Of a DNA stretch of 38,035 bases, positions 14,657-21,005 are shown one piece after another (position 1 is the first letter of the stretch; each line of letters starts with the position of its first letter). The notes beneath the pieces are model-generated. The model did no database searches. It saw only the letters and a list, made by a program, of their open reading frames with translations, and had not been told where the DNA came from. The DNA is from Candidatus Woesearchaeota archaeon (GTDB taxonomy: Archaea; Nanobdellota; Nanobdellia; Woesearchaeales; GW2011-AR9). The stretch covers positions 1 through 38,035 of the forward strand of contig JAGVYL010000014.1 of NCBI GenBank assembly GCA_018303285.1. The letters run 5' to 3'. Both the position numbers and the translations under genes were made by a program.

Positions 14657-15431
14657 TATCCGAGAGAATATGTTGAACCTGGCGGCTTTAGGCAGAAGAC
14701 AGGATGGTCGAGGATTGGAAGATTATCGTGAACCAATCTCTGTAGAAGTAGGTATCAGCCGCTCAGCTGAAGGCTCGGCTTTAGTGAAAATAGGCAAGAC
14801 CGTAGTCATGGCCGGAGTAAAATTAGCTGTAGATAAGCCTTATCCCGATACTCCTAATGAAGGTTCAATGATGATCAATGTAGAATTGCTTCCGTTATCT
14901 AATCCTAAATATGAATCCGGCCCCCCGTCTATCAAAGCAGTAGAACTGGCAAGAGTGATAGATCGAGGAATCCGAGAAGCCAAAGCCATCGATACCAAAA
15001 AATTGTGCATCGTTCCCGGAGAGAAATGCTGGATGGTGATAATTGATTTGATTAGCATCAATGATGACGGCAATTTATACGATGCAGCGGGATTAGCCGC
15101 TATGGCGGCTTTGGATAATGCAGTTTTCCCCAAACTTAAAGAGGGGAACATTCCAGATTATAAAGAAAAAAGCAATATTCCTATCCCTTTGACCAAGAAT
15201 ATTCTACCTGTAACAGTCTTTAAAGTCGGCCAGTATCTTTTTGTCGATCCTAATCAAGAAGAAGAGGAAGGATATGACGGCCGCTTATCTGTAGCCGTGG
15301 CTGCCGATGGCAATATTGCCGCTCTGCAGAAAGGAGGAGAAGACACTTTCACTTTGGAAGAGATTGAAACCATGGTCGATTTAGCGGTTCAGAAGGCAAA
15401 ATTTTTAAGAGAGAAGCTAAAATCAATATAA
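14649..15431 (+). CDS. rrp42: Exosome structural subunit Rrp42 (RNase PH-like, inactive)
   Basis: 260 aa RNase PH fold with the Rrp42 signature: GRRQDGRGLEDYREP (15-29), GISRSAEGSALVKIGKT, PLSNPKYESGPPS (about 85-97), the internal helix REAKAIDTKKLCI and the C-terminal LSVAVAADGNIAALQKGGE. It contributes to RNA binding in the hexameric ring but lacks catalytic residues in this family. It starts inside the end of rrp41, showing translational coupling, and rpoK follows after 6 bp. Confidence 0.96.
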   Translation: MPDIRENMLNLAALGRRQDGRGLEDYREPISVEVGISRSAEGSALVKIGKTVVMAGVKLAVDKPYPDTPNEGSMMINVELLPLSNPKYESGPPSIKAVELARVIDRGIREAKAIDTKKLCIVPGEKCWMVIIDLISINDDGNLYDAAGLAAMAALDNAVFPKLKEGNIPDYKEKSNIPIPLTKNILPVTVFKVGQYLFVDPNQEEEEGYDGRLSVAVAADGNIAALQKGGEDTFTLEEIETMVDLAVQKAKFLREKLKSI

Positions 15432-15437
15432 ACTAAC

Positions 15438-15665
15438 ATGGCAAAAGAAAAAAGCGCAATTGCAATGGTTCTTACTCGTTACGAAAAAGCCCGCATCATC
15501 GGCTCTCGCTCCTTGCAGATTGCTATGGGAGCTCCTTTACAGATTAAACTTTCTCCAGAAGAATTGACAAAAATCAAATATAGTCCCATCAAGCTGGCTA
15601 TTAAGGAATACGATGCAGGAGTCATTCCTATTACGATCAAGCGGCCCAAAGCCAAAGTACGTTAG
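15438..15665 (+). CDS. rpoK: DNA-directed RNA polymerase subunit K (Rpb6 homologue)
   Basis: 75 aa. Almost the whole protein is the conserved Rpb6/omega core: LTRYEKARIIGSRSLQIAMG (12-31), then AIKEYDAGVIPITIKRP (53-69). It stabilises the assembled polymerase by clamping the largest subunit. Its place straight after the exosome genes, 6 bp from rrp42, indicates co-transcription; a more usual archaeal arrangement ends this operon with ribosomal protein L37Ae. Confidence 0.95.
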   Translation: MAKEKSAIAMVLTRYEKARIIGSRSLQIAMGAPLQIKLSPEELTKIKYSPIKLAIKEYDAGVIPITIKRPKAKVR

Positions 15666-15798
15666 ACTTCTGTAGTTACTCTTTAGTGAAAATTAACCAA
15701 AAGGTTTATAAATAAAGTATCTTTTGTAACCTGTATTCAGTTAAAGAGGTTCTAGAGACATTAAACTATAAAATAAAATACAGAAGGAGGAACATAAA
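15666..15798 (+). promoter_or_regulatory. trmB promoter and 5' leader with inverted repeat
   Basis: TTTATAAATAAAG at about 15705-15717 is a strong TATA box, predicting transcription from near 15735. The leader carries CTGTATT (15731-15737) and AATACAG (15777-15783), a 7-bp inverted repeat, with AAGGAGGA just after the second arm (15784-15791). As DNA it could be an operator, as RNA a helix next to the SD. A weaker second TATA-like element lies at about 15766-15776. Confidence 0.5.
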
Positions 15799-16590
15799 AT
15801 GATTGTCAGAAAAGATTTCCTGAATAAGTTGAAAGATTTTGGTTTAAATAGTTATGAGTCTAAGCTTTGGCTTGCTCTGTTGAGCAGAGGAGTCTCTTCT
15901 GCTGGAGAATTATCTGACATCTCTAATGTTCCCCGTAGCCGAACATATGATGTTTTAGAAACTTTAGAAAAGAAAGGATTTATTATTACTAAGGTGGGTA
16001 AGCCTTTGAAGTATATTGCCATCCCTCCCCAAGAAGTTGTGGAGAGAGTAAAGAACAATGTTTTATTGGAAGCAGACGAAAAAAAGAATATGCTTGACCA
16101 AATCAAAGGAACTCCTTTGATGGAAGAATTGACTTCTTTGCATACTGACGGTATCAAGTTGATTGATCCCACTGATAAGACTGGTGCGTTTAGAGGCCGA
16201 GACAGAGTCTATGAACATCTTCATACCATGCTTAAGAATGCCCAGAAGAGCATTGTCATTATGACCACTGCTGATGGCTTGGTTAGGAAGAACGATGCCT
16301 TCTTAGCTCCATTAAAGAAAGCTCACAAACGAGGAGTAGAGATTAAGATTGCCGCCGCTTTAGGCAAAAACGCTAAGGAATATGCTGAATTATCTCAGTT
16401 CGCCAGCTTGAAACACACCAATAAGGATGCCAGATTTGTCATCGTGGACGGCAAGGAAATGGTTTTGATGATTACTGACGATAAGAAAGTGCATCACAAC
16501 TACGACTGCGCAGTTTGGATTGATGCACCTTACTTTGTAGATTACTTCCAAGCTCTTTTCAATGAAGACTGGGGAAGAATGAAGGAGTGA
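15799..16590 (+). CDS. TrmB-family transcriptional regulator
   Basis: 263 aa. N-terminal TrmB winged helix (1-95): DFGLNSYESKLWLALLSRG, then SRTYDVLETLEKKGFI, where the recognition helix sits, and a coiled-coil dimerisation helix (about 75-105). The rest is a phospholipase-D-like regulatory fold (KSIVIMTTADGLVRK, VHHNYDCAVWID) without a recognisable maltose-binding TrmB_C sugar motif, so the ligand is unknown. AGGAGG 9 bp before the ATG is a strong SD. The product probably binds its own leader region. Confidence 0.88.
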   Translation: MIVRKDFLNKLKDFGLNSYESKLWLALLSRGVSSAGELSDISNVPRSRTYDVLETLEKKGFIITKVGKPLKYIAIPPQEVVERVKNNVLLEADEKKNMLDQIKGTPLMEELTSLHTDGIKLIDPTDKTGAFRGRDRVYEHLHTMLKNAQKSIVIMTTADGLVRKNDAFLAPLKKAHKRGVEIKIAAALGKNAKEYAELSQFASLKHTNKDARFVIVDGKEMVLMITDDKKVHHNYDCAVWIDAPYFVDYFQALFNEDWGRMKE

Positions 16591-16598
16591 TTGTAAAA

Positions 16599-16871
16599 AT
16601 GGAAATAAATTATTGTCGTTACCTTGCTCTCGGAGGGCAAATTAAATATGAGTCGCCAAAATGTAGGATGTTGGAGAGAGTAACCCTCGGATTTGCAGAT
16701 TCGCTGTGCCCGTTAACCAACGAATATCTCACTCGTGTATGTGCTAATAACGAAGTTGCCGGAAGAGTTTGTGCGCATTTTACGGCATTAAACAATGTAG
16801 GACAAACCGCAGAAAAATTAGAAAAACTTATCGTAGATACGAAACGTTTAGTCGAGAAGTCGCCCTCCTAA
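16599..16871 (+). CDS. Small Cys-containing hypothetical protein in the trmB operon
   Basis: 90 aa starting MEINYCRYLALGG. Five cysteines (in NYCRY, PKCRML, SLCPLT, RVCANN, RVCAHF) lie in the first 60 residues, which could form a metal or disulfide site; the C-terminal 30 residues look helical. ATG 16599 is preferred over the GTG at 16587 because GGAGTGA at 16583-16589 provides an SD 9 bp upstream. It begins 8 bp after trmB, so it is co-transcribed. Not recognised. Confidence 0.6.
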   Translation: MEINYCRYLALGGQIKYESPKCRMLERVTLGFADSLCPLTNEYLTRVCANNEVAGRVCAHFTALNNVGQTAEKLEKLIVDTKRLVEKSPS

Positions 16872-16931
16872 GTTATCATCTTCGCATTCAAAAAGTTATT
16901 ATACAAAATTAAAAGACAGGAGGAACGAAAA

Positions 16932-17228
16932 ATGGAAACTTTGGATTATAGCTGGGAAGAAATGGTTACAAGAAGAGTAAAACGCATTGTTCAAAAGACT
17001 CTAGACGATATTGTTCCCACTACGGAAATTTCTCCCGACAGAGCAGAGCGTATAAGAACTGGAGTGGTAGATTATGTAGAGTTTGCCGCTATAAGTTACT
17101 CGGGGAAGGCTTATAAAGCACCCGCGAGATACATCGCAAAGGAACTTTTAGAGAATGTAGAAGGAGAACGCGATCAGTATGTGTTGGAGGAGATAAAGGG
17201 ATTGGCTGATATACTAAGTTTATTATAA
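16932..17228 (+). CDS. Small hypothetical protein with strong SD
   Basis: 98 aa, predicted all-helical and mildly acidic (YSWEEMVTRRVKRIVQKTL, then YIAKELLENVEGERDQYVL). ACAGGAGGAA 5-6 bp before the ATG is a strong SD, as for the two genes upstream. It follows the 16599 gene by 60 bp with a weak TATTATAC element between, so it may be the end of the trmB operon or a separate unit. No family is recognised. Confidence 0.65.
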   Translation: METLDYSWEEMVTRRVKRIVQKTLDDIVPTTEISPDRAERIRTGVVDYVEFAAISYSGKAYKAPARYIAKELLENVEGERDQYVLEEIKGLADILSLL

Positions 17229-17331
17229 ATAAGTTCAATTCTCAATGAATATCCAGAGGAGCGTATAAGTTAGGAATAGCTTTTCTCAAGCTGATTAAAT
17301 AGTCGATGTAGTAATTTAATAAAAAAAACAA

Positions 17332-17454
17332 TAGCCCTGGGCGGACTTTCGTGCAACAACAGATAGTTGCTGGCATTCGAACCGCCGTCAACGGCTCCAA
17401 AGGCCGCTATCCCAAGCCAAAGTTTTGCTTTATTGGCCGCTAGACGACAGGGCT
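17332..17454 (-). tRNA. tRNA-Gln (anticodon TTG) with two non-canonical introns
   Basis: After removal of two introns the minus strand gives a 73-nt cloverleaf: acceptor AGCCCTG/CAGGGCT, D-stem GTCT/GGAT with loop AGCGGCCAA, anticodon stem GCGGC/GCCGT with loop CTTTGGA (anticodon TTG), variable TGAC, T-arm GGCGG-TTCGAAT-CCGCC, discriminator A. Intron 1 (17413-17432, 20 nt) lies between positions 21 and 22: helix GGCC/GGCT, 3-nt bulges AAT and TGG, inner stem AAAG/CTTT. Intron 2 (17346-17375, 30 nt) lies between 59 and 60 in the T-loop: helix TTCG/CGAA, bulges AAT and AGT, inner stem GCAAC/GTTGC. Both are proper bulge-helix-bulge substrates for the archaeal tRNA endonuclease. No intron occurs at the common 37/38 site. 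Position 9 is C, which is unusual. Confidence 0.93.
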
Positions 17455-17513
17455 ATAGTTAAAGAGAATTCTTCAAGTGATTTAAATTCTTTGCTCAGAA
17501 AGTATGTGTATGT

Positions 17514-18302
17514 CTAAGAAAACAGCTCAACAATAATTTTAGCGGCAACAGCCGTTGTTCCCGCGTCTTTTGCCGGATTAACTTCTACTATATCTCCCCC
17601 TTTAAAATTATGCAGTTTCTTCAAGCGGTGTAAAAAATAGATTAACTCCCGGGTGCTTAATCCGCCCGGCTCTAAATAACCCGTGCCCGGAGCAAAAGCT
17701 GGATCTAAGACATCAATATCGATAGAGATATACAATCCATCCCATTTATTTGCTAATTCCATCACTGCTTCCGAGATATCATACAATCCCATAATGGAAA
17801 TGTCTTTGGCCATGAAATTTCTGATCTTGTTCTCTTTCAAAAACAGGAATTCATCTTTATGCCAGTTTCTTACTCCTATCAAAATAACATTTTCTGGCTT
17901 AATCTTTTTCTCATTGATTAAGACTCGCAGAAAATCTTCATGAGTCGGAGGAGAAAAATCCGTGCAGCAGTCCGGATGGGCATCAAATATAACAATCCCT
18001 GGATTTGTATATTTCTCGGCAAATCCTTTGAACGTAGAATAAGTGATAGAATGGTCTCCTCCGATAAAAAATGCAGGAGCAGAAAAAGAAAAACCATCTT
18101 TGGCTGTATTGTAGATACTCTGGTTAGTCTCTTCAATGTTGTTGGGATTTACATTTACTTCAGCAATATCAAAAACCGGAATTTTCCCATCTTCAGTCAA
18201 ATAAAAATTCTTCAGATTTTTAACAATCTCTTTCGGAGCTTGCTCGCAGCCAAGATTCTTGCCAAGACAGCCGCCAGAGAAAGGAACTTTGATCAGTTTC
18301 AT
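17514..18302 (-). CDS. speB: Agmatinase (ureohydrolase family)
   Basis: 262 aa. All Mn-binding motifs of the arginase/agmatinase family are present: GGDHS (81-85), DAHPD (107-111), THEDF (120-124) and SIDIDVLDPAFAPGTG (193-208) followed by EPGGLS. It hydrolyses agmatine, or an agmatine-like adduct, releasing urea. It is the last gene of a three-gene operon led by deoxyhypusine synthase, 1 bp after the middle gene. In haloarchaea agmatine serves as aminobutyl donor for aIF5A and agmatinase then removes urea; this context suggests the same role here. Confidence 0.93.
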   Translation of the reverse strand: MKLIKVPFSGGCLGKNLGCEQAPKEIVKNLKNFYLTEDGKIPVFDIAEVNVNPNNIEETNQSIYNTAKDGFSFSAPAFFIGGDHSITYSTFKGFAEKYTNPGIVIFDAHPDCCTDFSPPTHEDFLRVLINEKKIKPENVILIGVRNWHKDEFLFLKENKIRNFMAKDISIMGLYDISEAVMELANKWDGLYISIDIDVLDPAFAPGTGYLEPGGLSTRELIYFLHRLKKLHNFKGGDIVEVNPAKDAGTTAVAAKIIVELFS

Positions 18303-18303
18303 T

Positions 18304-18975
18304 TTAAGCAGGATAGGCGTTAAGAGAAATGGTGGGGATCGCTATTTCCCATATCTTCTTTGCTTCCGTTTGCACCTCATAAAGAACATCTGCTTCCAGA
18401 TTTTCCAAAGTGCTCGGGTCAGCCCATTCATTTAATTTTTTCCCTCTGCTGTGCCGCCCAATCTTCCTTCGGCAGAGATGCAGCATAGAAGCATTATAAT
18501 CATGATCTGTGAGATAAGCTTTGCTTACATTAGTGATGCGAAAGTTCACTTCTCCTTCAATGCAAATAGTTTTCGGTTCAGGGTCAACAGTCATAACCTT
18601 CACTAAAGGAATCTGCCCGGTTTGCAATTGAATAGAATCCTTGTGAAAGTGGCTTACAAATGGCGGATAGACATATGTCCCCGGCTCTAAATCTTCGGCA
18701 AACCGATTTTTATGCATAGGTTGGCCGTAGAATCCTCTGCGAAATTCTTCTGGAAAATTAGGAGTTAAGAACGGAAGATGGTGATACCATTTCAATGCCT
18801 TTTTTACATCAGCTTCTTTCTGTAAAATTATTTCCAATTCTTCAGAAGGAATCTCTTTGCGTTCTTTTTTCATAATTCTTCCTGAACGGAACAATATTCC
18901 TCTCTGGCCTGTTTCAACTACTTCCCAACAGTCCGCATCTACAATCGTTTCCCACAAATTTTTTATTTCTTCCAT
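18304..18975 (-). CDS. Hypothetical protein between deoxyhypusine synthase and agmatinase
   Basis: 223 aa, soluble, not recognised. Notable segments are GTYVYPPFVSHFHKDSIQLQ (about 101-120), containing two nearby histidines, VDPEPKTICIEGEVNFRI (about 131-148) and the basic stretch CRRKIGRHSRGKK (about 168-180). The fold appears mixed alpha/beta. Its gene is separated by 1 bp from both dys and speB, so it is almost certainly co-translated with an aIF5A-modification or polyamine pathway and could be an accessory factor. No such role has been assigned from sequence. Confidence 0.72.
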   Translation of the reverse strand: MEEIKNLWETIVDADCWEVVETGQRGILFRSGRIMKKERKEIPSEELEIILQKEADVKKALKWYHHLPFLTPNFPEEFRRGFYGQPMHKNRFAEDLEPGTYVYPPFVSHFHKDSIQLQTGQIPLVKVMTVDPEPKTICIEGEVNFRITNVSKAYLTDHDYNASMLHLCRRKIGRHSRGKKLNEWADPSTLENLEADVLYEVQTEAKKIWEIAIPTISLNAYPA

Positions 18976-18976
18976 C

Positions 18977-19900
18977 TTATTCAGAAACTTTGTCTTTTAC
19001 TGCGGCCCAGATTAAAGGCAAAGCGATAGTAGTATCGCAGATAACATCAACAAACTGGCCTTGCTCCTGCATCTTGCCCCAGGAGATGCCTTCTCTTAAT
19101 TCTGCTCCGGAACTTCCACCCGGTTCAGGTCGATCCATTGTAATCTGGATGCCATACATAGCTCCCTTGGAAAACTGCATGGCTTGCTGGATGTAATTCT
19201 TAGGCACTCCTCCGCCTAGATATATCACTCCGGTCTTTTTAGCAGTCCAAGATAATTCCATCATATCTTTTAAATCTTCAAAAGCTTTAGTCTTTACTTC
19301 CTTGCCCTGAGCTAATTTTCCCCAGAGCATTAGACCAATGCCTGAATCAGAGATGGCCGGACAGAAAAGAGGGATATGTTTCCTATAACACACGGTTAAA
19401 ATAGAATCTTCCTTGTCTAATAATTCTCCTAATTTCCAAAGAAATTGGCTGATGTTTTCAATATTTCTTAATTCTTCAAAATGAGCCGTAAAAAAATCTT
19501 CCATTTTTTCATAGACCCCATTAGGCATAAAAGAGTCATAAATCCGGTCCATCCCTTGTTTGTTCAGTTCAGCATCATTGACCTGATGATGGCCTTGGAA
19601 GTGATGATAACCTAGGGCTTCAATCAAATCATGAGTTAGATTAGCTCCGGTAGAAACTAAGACATCTGCAAAACCGCTTTTTAGCATATCTAACACAATC
19701 TGCTTCATTCCCCCCGGCACCATTCCTCCGGCCAGGCCGAGAAAGACTTTGCACTCTTTATCCTGAGCCATAGCTTCAGCAATCTTGGCTGCTTTAGCGA
19801 TCCGGCCGGCTCCCATCACTCCGGAAGCGGCCATTTCTTGGACTAGCTCTTTGGCAGTCATTCCGACTTTGATTTCTATCTGTTTAACAGGATGCATCAT
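18977..19900 (-). CDS. dys: Deoxyhypusine synthase
   Basis: 307 aa. The NAD-dependent enzyme transfers an aminobutyl group to a lysine of aIF5A. Conserved regions: FLGLAGGMVPGGMKQIV (53-69), VSTGANLTHDLIEALG (82-97), CPAISDSGIGLMLWG (180-194), IYLGGGVPKN (226-235) and the catalytic lysine K276 in SWGKMQ. It heads the operon with the unknown gene and agmatinase. TTATTTAAATG at 19919-19929 is its TATA box, about 26 bp from the ATG, and a 16-bp dyad lies directly upstream of that box. Confidence 0.95.
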   Translation of the reverse strand: MMHPVKQIEIKVGMTAKELVQEMAASGVMGAGRIAKAAKIAEAMAQDKECKVFLGLAGGMVPGGMKQIVLDMLKSGFADVLVSTGANLTHDLIEALGYHHFQGHHQVNDAELNKQGMDRIYDSFMPNGVYEKMEDFFTAHFEELRNIENISQFLWKLGELLDKEDSILTVCYRKHIPLFCPAISDSGIGLMLWGKLAQGKEVKTKAFEDLKDMMELSWTAKKTGVIYLGGGVPKNYIQQAMQFSKGAMYGIQITMDRPEPGGSSGAELREGISWGKMQEQGQFVDVICDTTIALPLIWAAVKDKVSE

Positions 19901-20003
19901 TTCTTTTTAATTTTTAGGATTATTTAAATGTCTTACCTAAGAAATGGTAAAAAATTATAATTCGTGCATAACATTTAAATAATTTCGAAGAGTTACTGCT
20001 TAA
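19901..20003. promoter_or_regulatory. Divergent promoters of dys and the lipoprotein gene, with a TACC-N8-GGTA dyad
   Basis: The minus-strand TATA box of dys is centred near 19925; the plus-strand ATTTAAATAA box of the lipoprotein gene at 19972-19981 is centred about 26 bp before ATG 20004. Both transcripts appear leaderless. TACCTAAGAAATGGTA at 19934-19949 sits 4-5 bp upstream of the dys TATA element and matches, 15 of 16 bases, a sequence in the same place upstream of the HEPN-NT-rnp3 promoter (29654-29669). Confidence 0.6.
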
Positions 20004-21005
20004 ATGTCCTTAGAAAAACTTTTGAAACGGATTCCCCTGAGTTTAACAGCTTTATTTTTAAGCTGCGGTTCTGAGAACGGCCAAAGCGGAGAAGGGGCCG
20101 GCTGCACTTCTGATTACGACTGCAAAGGAGAGCGCATCTGCAGTAGTGGACAGTGCGTTACCCTAGAAGAACGCAATCAAAACAATAATCCATATACTTC
20201 CCCAAATGATGATCCTACTTGTTATCCGGAATGTTCAGATGATTCCTGCAAGGATGATGGTTGCGGAGGAATCTGCGGTCAAGATTGTGGAGAGTGGGGA
20301 GAAGTGCAGGGGATATGCAACGAAGTGGATATTCAATGCTGTTATGGCTCAGCGTGTACTGCGGGCGGTTCTTGTGATGGCTTTACTTTATCTGGATATG
20401 AAGATGATTGTTTTCCGTCATTAACGAAAAGCAATGAAACCCTCCTTTTTTATGATGATTTTGAAGACAAAGAAAAATCAATTGCTCAGTGGAATGATAT
20501 CTTTGATTCAAGCTATCTCAAGCATATCTGTGAAGAGGGAGGTAACCGTTCATTTTGCATAAATGCCGCGGATACAGGTGTTGCTGGTCTCGTGACTACA
20601 GCATTCGGCAATCTTGAGAAGAGTGGTAATAATCAATGGGCAGGATATTCATTAAAATTTCGAGCAAGAACTGATCAAGCAACTATCTATCTCTTATTGA
20701 TGGTAGGAAGTTTACCTCAAGAAAACAACCACGTGTTTTATCTTAATGATATGTGGGGTAATGATTTCTCTAATTCTCAATGGACAGATTATGAAATCTC
20801 TTATAAAAAAGATCCCAATCTTTACGTTTCGTATACTTATCAAGATGGTGATCTGCTTTCTGCGGATTACGGTCTAGCAACTTTTGGGGGAGCAGGATAC
20901 TCCTTAGAAAACTTTAAATTAAAATGGCCGTTGGGTCTTATGCTCGGTTGCGAAGACGGATTAAAATGTTTCATCGATGACATAAAACTAACCGGTTTTA
21001 ATTAA
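20004..21005 (+). CDS. Cys-rich secreted lipoprotein with a LamG-like C-terminal domain
   Basis: 333 aa. A short basic start and hydrophobic stretch end in a lipobox-like TALFLSCGS, so Cys21 may be lipidated. Residues 30-140 contain over 20 cysteines, with the repeat style C-x5-C-x5-C-x5-C (SDYDCKGERICSSGQC) and GCGGICGQDC seen in extracellular disulfide modules. From about 150 a jelly-roll domain begins with FYDDFEDKEKSIAQWND and ends KCFIDDIKLTGF, typical of concanavalin/LamG-like carbohydrate-binding folds. It converges on and overlaps the last 8 bp of the large surface protein, with which it probably shares location and the DsbA-like folding enzyme. Confidence 0.8.
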   Translation: MSLEKLLKRIPLSLTALFLSCGSENGQSGEGAGCTSDYDCKGERICSSGQCVTLEERNQNNNPYTSPNDDPTCYPECSDDSCKDDGCGGICGQDCGEWGEVQGICNEVDIQCCYGSACTAGGSCDGFTLSGYEDDCFPSLTKSNETLLFYDDFEDKEKSIAQWNDIFDSSYLKHICEEGGNRSFCINAADTGVAGLVTTAFGNLEKSGNNQWAGYSLKFRARTDQATIYLLLMVGSLPQENNHVFYLNDMWGNDFSNSQWTDYEISYKKDPNLYVSYTYQDGDLLSADYGLATFGGAGYSLENFKLKWPLGLMLGCEDGLKCFIDDIKLTGFN

